Positions 17,308 through 26,805 of a DNA stretch of 38,460 nucleotides are shown here, piece after piece. Positions within the stretch are counted from its first letter, which is position 1; each line of letters opens with the position of its first letter. The position numbers and the translations under genes were made by a program. Source of the DNA: Sinomicrobium pectinilyticum (GTDB taxonomy: Bacteria; Bacteroidota; Bacteroidia; Flavobacteriales; Flavobacteriaceae); NCBI RefSeq assembly GCF_003725735.1, contig NZ_RJTM01000138.1, forward strand, positions 1 through 38,460, given 5' to 3'. The notes under the pieces were generated by a model. It saw nothing but the letters and a program-made list of their open reading frames with translations. It did not search any database and was not told the origin of the DNA.

Positions 17308-17631
17308 CGGGAACAGGTGTAGTTGAGGATGAGAGACGGATAATTCTTCTTTCTTTTACCTTTCTTAATCTATGCATCGAAGAGCAGCAGCAATGGAAAG
17401 TATCCCGGTGCCGGAAAACATTGAGAACAGAGAGGCTCATGACTGCAAAATGTATTTTCCGAACAGGATTTTTCCAGTTTTTTAAATTAAACAGGTTCGG
17501 CAACAATCTCCAATTCCCGGGTTGACCCGCGGCTTGTTTCCCTTCTCCTTAACTTTAATTTTATTCCTCCGTAACATTAACTTCATTTTTTTAATGGCCA
17601 TCCGTCGTTCTACAAATGAATCAAGAGAACA
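17308..17631. other. 324-bp gap between sigma factor and FecR
   Basis: Unusually long for a FecI-FecR pair. No credible gene was seen; a 76-codon minus-strand frame here has no recognisable features. The 3' end carries a TAAC…CGTC arrangement (17578-17606) like ECF-dependent promoters. Confidence 0.45.
17578..17606 (+). promoter_or_regulatory. possible ECF-sigma promoter of the fecR-receptor genes
   Basis: TAAC at 17578-17581 and CGTC at 17603-17606 are separated by 21 nt, about 25 nt upstream of the FecR ATG. Group-specific ECF promoters in Bacteroidota often end in a CGTC-type -10. The spacing is longer than usual, so this is tentative. Confidence 0.3.
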
Positions 17632-18636
17632 ATGGACTGTAAATTGTTAGAAAAATATTGGGAAGGAAAATGTTCTGCCCGGGAAGCGAAACAGGTGGAA
17701 GAATTTCTTAGGGAAAATCGATCGGAGGCAGATGTCTCATTGCAGAAGGCCTGGGAACATGCCCCTACATCTATTTCAGACAAAGATTCTCAACGTATTC
17801 GCGAGGGAGTTTTTGCCATTGTAAAAGCAGATATGGGTAAAATAAGGCACCTTTCCGTATCTGCATTTAGAAAATCCCTGGTAATAGCTGCTTCTTTTTT
17901 ACTGTTTTTGGCCGCAGGGAGTACAGCCTATTTTATGTATCAACCCCGGACCGCGCATTGGATTGTGGTTAATAACATAAGAGATACGGCGAAAGAAATA
18001 GAACTGACGGACGGAACAAAAATATGGTTGAAACCCGGTTCTTCCATATCCTACACAGATGAGTTCGGAGAACAGGAAAGAAATATAAAGCTGAGGGGGG
18101 AGGCTTATTTCGATGTCGCGAAGGATTCTTCAAGACCTTTTCAGGTACGGACTGAAAATATTACGACCAGGGTACTTGGTACCATGTTCAATATCAAGGC
18201 ATATGAATTCGAAGAAAATATTCAGATCGTCCTTTCCGAAGGTTCGGTCAGCGTAACGCTTAAGGAAGAAGAAACCGAAAGGGAAATCGCAAAAATGCAC
18301 CCGGGAGAACTATTGAACTTCGATAAAATAAACAACAATACCAGCGTAGATGCCATAAGGAACAGCGGAGAGGAATTGTATAAAGGAAATAAACTGGTAT
18401 TTCACAATACTACAATACAGGAGGCCCTTACCAGAATATCCCGCATATACCGGATGGAGATAGATATGAGTACCTTATCTGCAACGGACAAGGGGAAACA
18501 TGTTTCCGGAGTATTTCACAATACAACACCTGTGGATGCCATGCAAAGAATATTATTTATCCACCATATGGTGCTGGAGCAAAAGGATGGGAAACTACTG
18601 GTTAAGAGAGAGAAGCAACTAATAGATAGCCAATAA
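17632..18636 (+). CDS. FecR-family anti-sigma factor
   Basis: A membrane regulator of 334 aa. The cytoplasmic N-terminus (1-80) should bind the sigma factor, one membrane segment spans about residues 84-103 (with VIAASFLLFLAAGSTAYF), and the periplasmic part has the FecR domain (about 115-220, with the ELTDGTKIWLKPGSSI and LRGEAYFDVAKD signatures) and a C-terminal DUF4974 (about 260-330). The periplasmic part senses the STN domain of the receptor encoded next and releases the sigma factor. A strong terminator starts at the stop codon, so the receptor is probably made by partial read-through or its own promoter. Confidence 0.93.
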   Translation: MDCKLLEKYWEGKCSAREAKQVEEFLRENRSEADVSLQKAWEHAPTSISDKDSQRIREGVFAIVKADMGKIRHLSVSAFRKSLVIAASFLLFLAAGSTAYFMYQPRTAHWIVVNNIRDTAKEIELTDGTKIWLKPGSSISYTDEFGEQERNIKLRGEAYFDVAKDSSRPFQVRTENITTRVLGTMFNIKAYEFEENIQIVLSEGSVSVTLKEEETEREIAKMHPGELLNFDKINNNTSVDAIRNSGEELYKGNKLVFHNTTIQEALTRISRIYRMEIDMSTLSATDKGKHVSGVFHNTTPVDAMQRILFIHHMVLEQKDGKLLVKREKQLIDSQ

Positions 18637-18665
18637 AAAAGCGTTGCTACCAACAACGCTTTTTT
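18635..18665 (+). terminator. rho-independent terminator after fecR
   Basis: A 12-bp perfect stem (18635-18646 with 18654-18665) carries GCGTTG next to an A/T base, with a 7-nt loop and TTTTTT in the right arm. It begins within the fecR stop codon and lies between regulator and receptor. Confidence 0.88.
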
Positions 18666-18752
18666 CAAGGTATGCAAAGACATTAATAATAAAGACCGAT
18701 CGGAAAATCAAAAACCAATAATTATTAATTAATCTATACATACGTATAATAC

Positions 18753-21700
18753 ATGAAAACCAAAATTAAGGAATACTGCTTAATTATAAGCAGGGATTCA
18801 GGAAAAGTATGTCTTTTATTTTTCTTCTTTGTAAGTCTGTTAAACGCCCGGGGTATTACCGCCGCAGGCCAGGAATCCGGAGACAGCCTGCGGGAATTTA
18901 TGGAGAGACTGATAGCGGAAACGGAATACAGTTTTTTATTTGATGAGTCCCAGTTAGAGAAAGTTGCTTTAACAGAAGATATAGCTATAGCCAACAGAAC
19001 AATAAGAGATATACTAAGGGATGTGAACAAGCAGGTCCCCATAGAATACAATATTGAAGGCCGGAATATTTCAATACGGCTGAAAACCAGGTTGCAACAA
19101 AAGACCGGGAGATTGAACGGCCACATTTATGACGATCAGAACGTTCCCCTTCCCGGAGCTAATATTATTATAGAAGGCAGTAGCGGGGCTTTGGGAACAT
19201 CTACCGGATTTGACGGGGATTATGATATGCAATTGATTCCCGGAATCTATACGGTAAGGATAAGTTATATATCCTTTGCTACCCAGCGTATTACCGAGGT
19301 GGTAATCGAAGCCGGAAAGACAACTACCCTGGACGTCGTGTTACAACCTTCCAGCGAAACACTTGAAGAAGTAGTAGTTACAGCCGAGTACGATCGCAGG
19401 GCTAATAACGTGGCCGCCCTGAATGCCATCCGGAAAAATGAGGTCACCGCGATAGACGGGATTACGGCAGAACAGATAGCCCGTACCCCCGATAATAATG
19501 TAGCCCAGGTCCTTACCCGTGTTACCGGACTGCATGTACAGGATAACAAATACGTAGTAGTACGCGGGGTTTCGGAGCGGTATAACAATGTGGCCATGAA
19601 CAATGCCCTGATGCCGAGTACGGAGGCCAATCGGCGGAACTATGCATTTGATATTATTCCCAGTAATCTCATAGAAAGTGTTATAGTACATAAAACAGCC
19701 AGCCCCAGTCTGCCCGGGGAATTCACCGGCGGGTATGTGAATGTAAATACCGTTGAGATCCCTGGAGAAAACTTTCTTACGATACAGATAGGAACAGGCG
19801 GTAATAAAAATACCTTTGGCGATTTTTATTCCTTGCCGCGCTATAAGAATGATTACCTGGGGTTGTCAAGTTCTGACAGTAAGTTGCCTGTGTTGGCTGA
19901 TGATTTGAGAAAATCCGCTTCGATTGGGATAAATGAGGACGAATTACTGCCGCTTTCTAAACAAATGCCGGGAAATGATCGTTTCCGGATCACCCGTTAT
20001 ACCCAGCAGCCTACCCAGGATTATGCCATTAGCCTGGGAAAGATCATCGATCTCGCTGGCGATGACCGCGTGGGGATGACTGCAGCTCTGACCTACAGAA
20101 ATGAACAGACCGAGCAGGGTTATTTTGAAGAAGAACCGGGCAACAGGCTGATTTCCGGGGGAAACCGCTATAATTTCCTGACCCGTCTCGGTGGGGTGCT
20201 CAATGCTACTTATGCTTTCGGTACTCATAAAATCAGTCTTAAAAATACCTTTTACCAAAAACTGGAAACGGAAAGCACCATCTATAATGGTATAGATTCG
20301 GAAGGACCGGCAATTACAGGGGTAACCGAAGAACGGATCATCAATAGTTTCGGGCAGAGCACATTAAAAGGGGAACACCGTTTGGGCCAGCGAAATAGCA
20401 AATTGGATTGGAATCTGGGTATTGCCAGTTATACCAGGGACCAACCAAACAATATCCAATATGAAGGACGAAGCGTGTCTGCCCGTTTTAGTAATGATGA
20501 CAGAGCACTTATTTTACAGGAATACCGTAATCCCCATTTTCCTTATGATTCATATGTTACTAACAGGCAGATCGAAAGCCCGAAGGATTATTACAGCAAA
20601 TATAAGGAGAAGCGGTATACCCTTGGAATGAACCTGGAAATACCGTTTTCCACGACCAATAATAAGAACAAATTATCGGCTGGTTATGCCGGAAGTATAC
20701 GGAAAACGGATTTTGATCAGTCCAGGTATGTGATTACTCCTCACGGCGATACAGGTGCCAATCTTTCGGACTTTGCAGGACTTCCTGTGTATAAGATACT
20801 TAATCAGGACGCTTTTAACAAAGAACTGTTCCATTATTATCCGCAATCTGTCGGAGTGGGCGGAGTAACCGGTCTGGGCAATGGCTATCAGGGCTCACAG
20901 AATCTGCATGCCGGATACCTGTCTTTAGATGCCTACCTGTTTGATAACCTGCATTTTTCGGGAGGACTTCGGATGGAATATAATGATATGAGGACCGATA
21001 CCGGGATCAGGGAGACGGACCGAAATGAAGATACCGGCGTAGTTACCATAAGTGAAGAACCGGAATCTTATACCATATATGAAACAGATCTTTTACCCTC
21101 AGCCAATCTTATTTATGAGGTGACTCCGCAAATGAATGTCCGGGCTTCCTATTTCCGTTCTCTGGCCAGGCCCGAATTTACGGAGTTGGGTAAATATACC
21201 TATTATGATTATAATTTGCGAACTGTGATAGTATCAGGTTATAACGATACCGATGACGAAGGAAATCCGATACTTTTAGAGCAGACAACGGTGGATAACC
21301 TGGAATTACGATGGGAATTTTATCCCACTCCCGAAGAATCTTTTTCGATTTCGGGCTTTTACAAAGATTTTGATAAACCCATTGAACTTCAGTTAGATGC
21401 AAATCAAGGGAGTGCTACGCCTTTAAGGGCTAGTTTCTATAACCTGAAGAGGGCCACTAATTATGGTGTGGAGATCGATTTCCGCAAATCGTTCGCTTTC
21501 CTGAATTCTACATTTGGCGAAAATCTTTACCTGTTTGGCAATGCTTCTTTGATATGGTCGGAAATTTACTATGATCGGGAACAAGTCCCTGTAGATACAG
21601 GCGAAACAGATGAGGAAGGCAATCCTATATATAAGCTGGCCGTAGTCGAAGAAAACAGGCCGTTATACGGCCAGGCTCCCTATATTGTAAACGGGGGATT

Positions 21701-22094
21701 ACAATACACGGGCACGCACTTTGGTTTCACGGCCAGTTATAACCGGGTGGGCCCCCGTATCGTATTGCCCAGTGAAGAGTCTTTTTATCACGAATATGAA
21801 AAACCACGGGATGTGCTGGACCTCCAGTTCCGCTATGCCTTTTTACAGGACAATCGCGCGGAAATCAAACTGAACCTTGCCGATATTTTTAACGATCCCG
21901 TTATCCGCTATTATAACAACATAGATCCGGAAACCAAGCAGGTCCGGGCCGACATTGTCCCGCATGAGAGCGGAAGCCTGCGGGTGCCGCTCTCCGATCC
22001 CAGCAGAGAGGACTACAGTCCAGAATACGACCTGGTACGCCGCAGGTATGACCGTCAGCGGAGTTTTACCGTCAGTTTTAAATATACCTTTTAA
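18753..22094 (+). CDS. STN-containing TonB-dependent outer-membrane receptor
   Basis: An 1113-aa outer-membrane transporter powered by TonB. Domain order: signal peptide (1 to about 35), STN signalling domain (about 45-115), carboxypeptidase-regulatory-like beta-sandwich (about 120-205, starting LNGHIYDDQNVPLPGA), a TonB-box-like stretch EEVVVTAEYD, plug domain (about 220-330 with VVVRGVSERYNNVAMN) and a 22-strand barrel ending in the aromatic SFKYTF. The STN domain is what contacts FecR in signalling receptors. The next gene is a beta-helix lipoprotein rather than SusD, so this is not a standard glycan SusCD pair. The substrate cannot be read from sequence. Length is normal for STN-type receptors. 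Confidence 0.93.
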   Translation: MKTKIKEYCLIISRDSGKVCLLFFFFVSLLNARGITAAGQESGDSLREFMERLIAETEYSFLFDESQLEKVALTEDIAIANRTIRDILRDVNKQVPIEYNIEGRNISIRLKTRLQQKTGRLNGHIYDDQNVPLPGANIIIEGSSGALGTSTGFDGDYDMQLIPGIYTVRISYISFATQRITEVVIEAGKTTTLDVVLQPSSETLEEVVVTAEYDRRANNVAALNAIRKNEVTAIDGITAEQIARTPDNNVAQVLTRVTGLHVQDNKYVVVRGVSERYNNVAMNNALMPSTEANRRNYAFDIIPSNLIESVIVHKTASPSLPGEFTGGYVNVNTVEIPGENFLTIQIGTGGNKNTFGDFYSLPRYKNDYLGLSSSDSKLPVLADDLRKSASIGINEDELLPLSKQMPGNDRFRITRYTQQPTQDYAISLGKIIDLAGDDRVGMTAALTYRNEQTEQGYFEEEPGNRLISGGNRYNFLTRLGGVLNATYAFGTHKISLKNTFYQKLETESTIYNGIDSEGPAITGVTEERIINSFGQSTLKGEHRLGQRNSKLDWNLGIASYTRDQPNNIQYEGRSVSARFSNDDRALILQEYRNPHFPYDSYVTNRQIESPKDYYSKYKEKRYTLGMNLEIPFSTTNNKNKLSAGYAGSIRKTDFDQSRYVITPHGDTGANLSDFAGLPVYKILNQDAFNKELFHYYPQSVGVGGVTGLGNGYQGSQNLHAGYLSLDAYLFDNLHFSGGLRMEYNDMRTDTGIRETDRNEDTGVVTISEEPESYTIYETDLLPSANLIYEVTPQMNVRASYFRSLARPEFTELGKYTYYDYNLRTVIVSGYNDTDDEGNPILLEQTTVDNLELRWEFYPTPEESFSISGFYKDFDKPIELQLDANQGSATPLRASFYNLKRATNYGVEIDFRKSFAFLNSTFGENLYLFGNASLIWSEIYYDREQVPVDTGETDEEGNPIYKLAVVEENRPLYGQAPYIVNGGLQYTGTHFGFTASYNRVGPRIVLPSEESFYHEYEKPRDVLDLQFRYAFLQDNRAEIKLNLADIFNDPVIRYYNNIDPETKQVRADIVPHESGSLRVPLSDPSREDYSPEYDLVRRRYDRQRSFTVSFKYTF

Positions 22095-22149
22095 AAAAGA
22101 GCCTATTATTTTAAGTGATTTATAAATAACAACCTTAAAAACAAATCCT

Positions 22150-23577
22150 ATGAAAACCAAATTTAGCTTACTTGCTATGTCTGTAGCCGTTTTACTGACA
22201 AGCTGTTCTAAAGAAGACCTGGTCGAAGAAAGCGACCCGAACCTTAACGCGGAATTTGCACTACTTTCCGTAGGTGTGGACAACAGAAGCTGGCCTTCTG
22301 CCAACGGAACCATTTCCGGTTTGATAAATACCAATACTACCCTGACCAATGACAAGGTATGGTTCATAGATGGCCCTACCTTTGTGGCTGACGGGGTTAC
22401 GCTTACTGTAGAAAAAAATACGCTGGTAAAATGGGTAACCCAGCCTACCAGCGGAAGTGCTTCTTACCTTTTGGTAGAAAAAGGAGGCCGGCTGGTAGCC
22501 GATGGGGAAACTCCTGCGGAATCTATAGTATTTACTTCCGATCAGCCCCAGGGTAACAGGGCTGCCGGAGACTGGGGAGGTATTATCCTGCTGGGAGATG
22601 CTCCTACCAATCAGTCCAATACAGAGAAGATAGAAGGAATTCTGGATAGTGATATTCCTACCGGTATCAGCGTAGAGTTCGGAGGTTCCAATCCTGGTCA
22701 TAATGGAGGAACCCTGCGGTATGTACGTATCGAATATGCAGGGCGTGACCTCGGCGGAGGTAATGAGATCAACGGCCTTACCCTGGGAGGTGTAGGTAAC
22801 GGAACTACCCTCGAAAACATCCAGATATCTTTCGGTAAAGATGATGGCTTTGAATTTTTCGGAGGTACTGTGAATGCGAAAAACCTTATTGCCTTCGGAA
22901 ATGCCGACGATGACTTTGATTTTGATTTCGGATATTCCGGACAAATACAGTTTGCCGTTGCCCAGAAAGTTCCCGGAGTTGATTTTTCCGGCGATCCCAA
23001 TGGTATAGAATGTGACAATGATGGTAATGGCAGTAGTCAAACACCGATCACCCGTCCCGTATTATCCAATTTTACCATTCTGGGAATGGGTTCTCAATCT
23101 GCCGCTGCACCTACCCTGAACGGTAACCGTTGGAGAAGAAATACCTCTTTGGTATTCCGTAACTCCATAATTGCCGGCTATGATGACAGGGGAGTGCTGT
23201 TTGATGGAACGGCTGTTGTAAATAAACTGGATAACGTGTCTGAGTTTATGCATAACATGGTACATTCTTATGCTACTGCAGGGGGGGTAGTAATGCCTTC
23301 ATCGGCCACAAGCAAAGCCAATTACAATAATAACATTACCAATTCAACCAATCCTGATTTTATGGATTTGGTAAACCCCTACAGTACCTCTAATCCTGAT
23401 TACCGTATTAGTGCATCACCTAATCCAACACTTCCGATATATCAAACGAATTTTACAGGCTCACTTTCTACGGGGTTCTTTAGCAGTGTACCCTACAGAG
23501 GGGCTTTCGGACCAAGTGGAGGAACAAGATGGGATGATAACTGGGCGTCTTATCAACCTAACAGCAACCCATATTAA
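22150..23577 (+). CDS. surface lipoprotein, predicted beta-helix
   Basis: A 475-aa exported lipoprotein. The signal ends at the lipobox LLTSC (C19), and the next residues SKEDL match the C-x-K-(D/E)2 export signal that sends flavobacterial lipoproteins to the cell surface. The mature part has repeated blocks (GDWGGIILLGDAP, LRYVRIEYAGRDLGGGNEINGLTLGGVGNGTTLENIQIS, NGNRWRRNTSLVFRNSII) with Asn/Gly turns, like a right-handed parallel beta-helix. Similar proteins are often encoded beside STN receptors and sometimes misannotated as multidrug transporters. It lies 55 nt after the receptor and likely captures ligand at the surface for it. No lyase catalytic residues were recognised. Confidence 0.82.
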   Translation: MKTKFSLLAMSVAVLLTSCSKEDLVEESDPNLNAEFALLSVGVDNRSWPSANGTISGLINTNTTLTNDKVWFIDGPTFVADGVTLTVEKNTLVKWVTQPTSGSASYLLVEKGGRLVADGETPAESIVFTSDQPQGNRAAGDWGGIILLGDAPTNQSNTEKIEGILDSDIPTGISVEFGGSNPGHNGGTLRYVRIEYAGRDLGGGNEINGLTLGGVGNGTTLENIQISFGKDDGFEFFGGTVNAKNLIAFGNADDDFDFDFGYSGQIQFAVAQKVPGVDFSGDPNGIECDNDGNGSSQTPITRPVLSNFTILGMGSQSAAAPTLNGNRWRRNTSLVFRNSIIAGYDDRGVLFDGTAVVNKLDNVSEFMHNMVHSYATAGGVVMPSSATSKANYNNNITNSTNPDFMDLVNPYSTSNPDYRISASPNPTLPIYQTNFTGSLSTGFFSSVPYRGAFGPSGGTRWDDNWASYQPNSNPY

Positions 23578-23606
23578 TTTATCTTAAAAAGCTTAAAAAT
23601 AATAGG

Positions 23607-23639
23607 AAAGAAGTACGGTGGTAACAGCCGTACTTCTTT
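23607..23639 (+). terminator. hairpin after the beta-helix lipoprotein
   Basis: A 12-bp perfect stem (AAAGAAGTACGG, 23607-23618, with its complement at 23628-23639) around a 9-nt loop. The right arm ends in TTCTTT and is followed by AAATAAATT. It is likely a terminator or partial attenuator ahead of the next lipoprotein gene. Confidence 0.7.
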
Positions 23640-23705
23640 AAATAAATTAAGGTTGGAAAGAAAATAAAGAACAGCTTTAACCAGGACAATATTAAAATAA
23701 TACAT

Positions 23706-24599
23706 ATGAAAATTTGCTACATAAAATCAATGGAAAAAAACAATTTATGCTTGCTGGGACTCTTCTTTGTCAGTATTCTGTGGAGTTGCGATACCGAAGG
23801 CGATCAGGTAGAAGAAGAAACCTATGTACAAGTCCGTTCTTACGGATTCACTAAAATAGGAGATACCGAAAATGAACTTGGGTTTTATATTAACGGAGAT
23901 TCTTTAGGGCCATCCGATAATTATTACACCAAGGGGGCAGAATTACATATAGAGTTAAAGAAAAAAGAAAGCGGAGAAGTATTGCTGGACAGTACACGGA
24001 TCGCTGTTTTTGGAGAAGATATAGCCATTACTGCTTTTTATACGGGAGAGATTGTCATTCCCATGAAACCATTAACAGGTGAAGATAAGGAACCTGCATC
24101 GGAGGGCTATAAAAAAGTCCGATATATCAACTTTATAAAAGATGGCGGGCTTTTGGAAGGAAGAAATTTAACTTTAGAAGTTTACGGTGTGTACTATACG
24201 GGAACGAATGCTGCGGGCTTCCAGAATGAAGCCATGACAGATGGTCCAATATATGTTATTGAAAATATTGGTACGGATGAATTTACGCCGTTTATAGAGC
24301 TTCCCGAACTGGAAACAGTAAATGCCAATACCGGCCTGGAATTAGAAAAAATAGTAGCTAAAATATATGATGCAAATACCGGAGACCTCCTTATGGATGC
24401 CTATGAAGAGGAGAAAGAGGTTTTTCCCGGTTTTCCCGATTGGGGAACGAATGTAAGTGTTCAAGGGATACAATTGGGAGGTTTGAGAAATGCTACCTGG
24501 AACATTACAACCATACAGCTTAACGGGTACTGGTATGAATATAATGGCGAAATGCTTTATTATTATAATGAAACCGGCATAGATGCTTTAAGTGAATAA
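23706..24599 (+). CDS. putative lipoprotein of unknown function
   Basis: A 297-aa exported protein. If translation starts at the in-frame ATG at 23730 it has a normal lipoprotein signal (LWSC, C20); starting at 23706 adds eight residues. After the cysteine comes an acidic segment DTEGDQVEEE, partly like a surface-export signal. The mature part is beta-rich with no recognised domain; aromatic strands near the end (YWYEYNGEMLYYYN) suggest a carbohydrate- or ligand-binding fold, but this is only impression. It is the last gene of the sigma/FecR/receptor locus, set off by a hairpin, and may be an accessory ligand-binding protein. Confidence 0.72.
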   Translation: MKICYIKSMEKNNLCLLGLFFVSILWSCDTEGDQVEEETYVQVRSYGFTKIGDTENELGFYINGDSLGPSDNYYTKGAELHIELKKKESGEVLLDSTRIAVFGEDIAITAFYTGEIVIPMKPLTGEDKEPASEGYKKVRYINFIKDGGLLEGRNLTLEVYGVYYTGTNAAGFQNEAMTDGPIYVIENIGTDEFTPFIELPELETVNANTGLELEKIVAKIYDANTGDLLMDAYEEEKEVFPGFPDWGTNVSVQGIQLGGLRNATWNITTIQLNGYWYEYNGEMLYYYNETGIDALSE

Positions 24600-24986
24600 A
24601 TGCTTTAACTATGGATATGCGTAGTGCTTTTAACCCAATCTGGATATCAGTTTAATGTTGGTTATACCATATAAATAAAAATCAAAATATTATTTGAACT
24701 TAACCTTTCTTGTGCCGGGATACTGCCCGTTTCCCAACTTCCTCCATGCCCGGCATATCAGCCCGCCCGGGCCATAGTCCGGAGACCGGAGTTCCGTATT
24801 TCGAAACCGCCTTTTCTTCGGTCTTCGGTCTTTTTAGGTTTTTACACATTATTTTGTTCATGTCCTTAAAAGACATCGGATATTCTTTTTCCCCGAAGAT
24901 GTTAAAAATGCTTAAATTAGCTTAAACCATAAAGCCGGACGGGGAATTACCTTTTGCTATCTTGTCTAAGCGGGAATATCAAACTT
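24600..24986. other. gap between the lipoprotein and cyclase genes
   Basis: A 71-codon plus-strand frame at 24710-24925 is not credible. A 7-bp inverted repeat (TGCCGGG at 24713 with CCCGGCA at 24749) and a few G/C-rich palindromic stretches are visible, but nothing convincing as a terminator or promoter. Confidence 0.4.
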
Positions 24987-26087
24987 GTGAAAAGAGGACT
25001 TCAACTTAAGCTGAAACAGTTAATGATCATCATACTAGCCTGGATGGCTATCGGATTTATCATTGCGGTTTACGATCATCTGATATTGCATACCAATACC
25101 TCTTTGGGACCTTCGGACGATTATTCCTTTGCCATATCAGCGATGCGGAACGTGGGAGCGGGGCTTATAGGTGCTTTACTTGGAGGGAGTTTACTGGTAT
25201 TTTATGTCAATGTAAAATACCGCGATAAACCCTACGGATACACCCTACTGTTCGTAAGTGTGACTTTTATCTGTATTATAGCACTTATTACACTAATCAT
25301 GGCAGCAATAATAGTGCCTATAAAAACCGGCAGGCCATTGTATGACCCGATGTCGGAAGAGGCATTCTATGCTTTTGTAACAGATAGTTATCCGATAAAA
25401 AACGGGCTCGTATGGTCTTTTATCGTAGCCGTCACACAATTGCTGTTACAGATGAACAGTAAGTTCGGCCCGGATACCTTCTGGAATATCATTAAGGGCA
25501 AGTACAATACGCCTAAAACAGAAAAACGGATATTCATGTTCCTGGACCTCAATTCGTCCACAACCATAGCAGAACGTCTGGGTAACGAAGCTTATCACGC
25601 TTTACTCAAGGACTTTTTTGCGGATATTACGGATCCTATCCTGGAAAGCAGGGGAAATATCTATCAGTATGTAGGTGATGAGGTCGTTGTGGTATGGAAG
25701 TTTAAAGAAGGTGTGGAAAACCTGCAATGCCTGCGGTGTTTTTCCGAAATGAAAAAACATATCGGGGAAAAGAAGGAAAAATATATCTACAGGTATGGCA
25801 TAGTACCTTCCTTTAAGGCAGGAATACACTGTGGCAGAGTAGTAGCGGGGGAGATCGGTGTAATTAAACGGGATATTACCTATTCCGGGGATGTATTGAA
25901 TACCACTGCACGCATCCTGGGTATGTGCAGCAGGTTTCACGAAGAGGTCATAGCCACATCCGATCTGCTTTCCGAACTGGATTTAGCAAGGGGCTTTACC
26001 ATCCGGAACCTGGGGGCCATCAAGCTTAAAGGGAAGGAGCAAGAGGTCCTGCTTATTGCGGTAAGAGAGACGGAAGCGGATCAGTAG
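24987..26087 (+). CDS. membrane-bound class III nucleotide cyclase
   Basis: A 366-aa enzyme that probably makes cAMP from ATP. The N-terminal half has about four membrane segments (from about residue 13, LMIIILAW, to about 160). The cyclase domain occupies about 180-355, with both metal-binding aspartates (D187 in FLDLNSSTT and D231 in YVGDEVV, 44 apart as in active members) and the transition-state pair N305 and R309 in LNTTARI. ATP rather than GTP is assumed; the specificity pair could not be read. The GTG at 24987 is chosen over an upstream TTG because it opens MKRGLQLKLKQ, the usual form in relatives; an ATG at 25023 is a shorter alternative. It stands alone, with no nearby cAMP receptor gene. 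Confidence 0.85.
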   Translation: MKRGLQLKLKQLMIIILAWMAIGFIIAVYDHLILHTNTSLGPSDDYSFAISAMRNVGAGLIGALLGGSLLVFYVNVKYRDKPYGYTLLFVSVTFICIIALITLIMAAIIVPIKTGRPLYDPMSEEAFYAFVTDSYPIKNGLVWSFIVAVTQLLLQMNSKFGPDTFWNIIKGKYNTPKTEKRIFMFLDLNSSTTIAERLGNEAYHALLKDFFADITDPILESRGNIYQYVGDEVVVVWKFKEGVENLQCLRCFSEMKKHIGEKKEKYIYRYGIVPSFKAGIHCGRVVAGEIGVIKRDITYSGDVLNTTARILGMCSRFHEEVIATSDLLSELDLARGFTIRNLGAIKLKGKEQEVLLIAVRETEADQ

Positions 26088-26349
26088 CCTGAAGTTTGAA
26101 GCTGATGAACCAGAGGTTAAGGGATAACGGACTTTTGGACAAGGGATATACAAATGTGTGTGTTTCATCCTTTGCGCAATATTAACGGTACGCCTGTCGG
26201 AAAACGATATTCCCCGGCAGATACCTCAACGTTTTTATGGAGTTTTTAAACAAGTAATATCCGTGGCCCGATAGATCGACATATACTTCCCTGCTTGCCT
26301 CTTCCTGTACTATCGGAACACGGACTGAAATAAGTGCTTTCCGGTAGAT

Positions 26350-26805
26350 TTAACGTATCCGGATATAATTTTCGGAGAATGTCCGGTTTCCATCCTCATT
26401 GATACTTATCTGCCGGAACCAGTCTTTCCCTCCCTGCAGTTCAAAAGAAAATATACGGGAGGTATCGATGATCTTCATCATACTGGCCGAACCGTACTCC
26501 AGTGTTTCTACCAGGCTGGTATCCGTAGACAAATATTTTCCGTAGCCATACCACTGTGTGGAATCCTGCGGAACTTTCCTGGTCCACATGACCTTTCCGT
26601 CCTGGTACATTTTTACCTGTCGGTATCCTTCGGCATTCGGAAAGCTATCCGTTACATTATTATCTTCGTAAGTGTAGTAATTTACCAATTCCCAGACGCC
26701 TTCGAGTGAAACGGGAGGATTTTCTTTCGTATCGGGATAAGGGTTCCAGGCAAGCAATATCATACCCAGAAACATAACTGCTAGGATATAAACAATATTT
26801 TTCAT
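26350..26805 (-). CDS. small exported lipocalin-like protein
   Basis: A 151-aa protein with an N-terminal hydrophobic segment (MKNIVYILAVMFLGMILLAW) that looks like a signal peptide or anchor; no lipobox cysteine is present. The mature part begins SLEGVWELVNYYTYED, which resembles the opening strand of lipocalin-like proteins of this phylum, and the rest is beta-rich with few charged helices. The function is unknown. It sits alone between the cyclase and lon, converging with the cyclase gene. The fold is inferred, not proved. Confidence 0.7.
   Translation of the reverse strand: MKNIVYILAVMFLGMILLAWNPYPDTKENPPVSLEGVWELVNYYTYEDNNVTDSFPNAEGYRQVKMYQDGKVMWTRKVPQDSTQWYGYGKYLSTDTSLVETLEYGSASMMKIIDTSRIFSFELQGGKDWFRQISINEDGNRTFSENYIRIR

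Noticed and set aside
22261-23040. A 259-codon minus-strand frame antisense to the beta-helix lipoprotein
   Set aside because: Isoleucine/Ser-rich shadow of a clear gene with signal peptide and lipobox.
18753-23577. Reading the receptor and lipoprotein as a SusC-SusD glycan pair
   Set aside because: The lipoprotein lacks SusD-type helical repeats and looks like a beta-helix; the receptor has an STN signalling domain instead. No glycoside hydrolases or sulfatases are adjacent.
24710-24925. A 71-codon plus-strand frame after the lipoprotein gene
   Set aside because: Pro/Ser-rich chance frame with no recognisable motif and no support from spacing or promoter.
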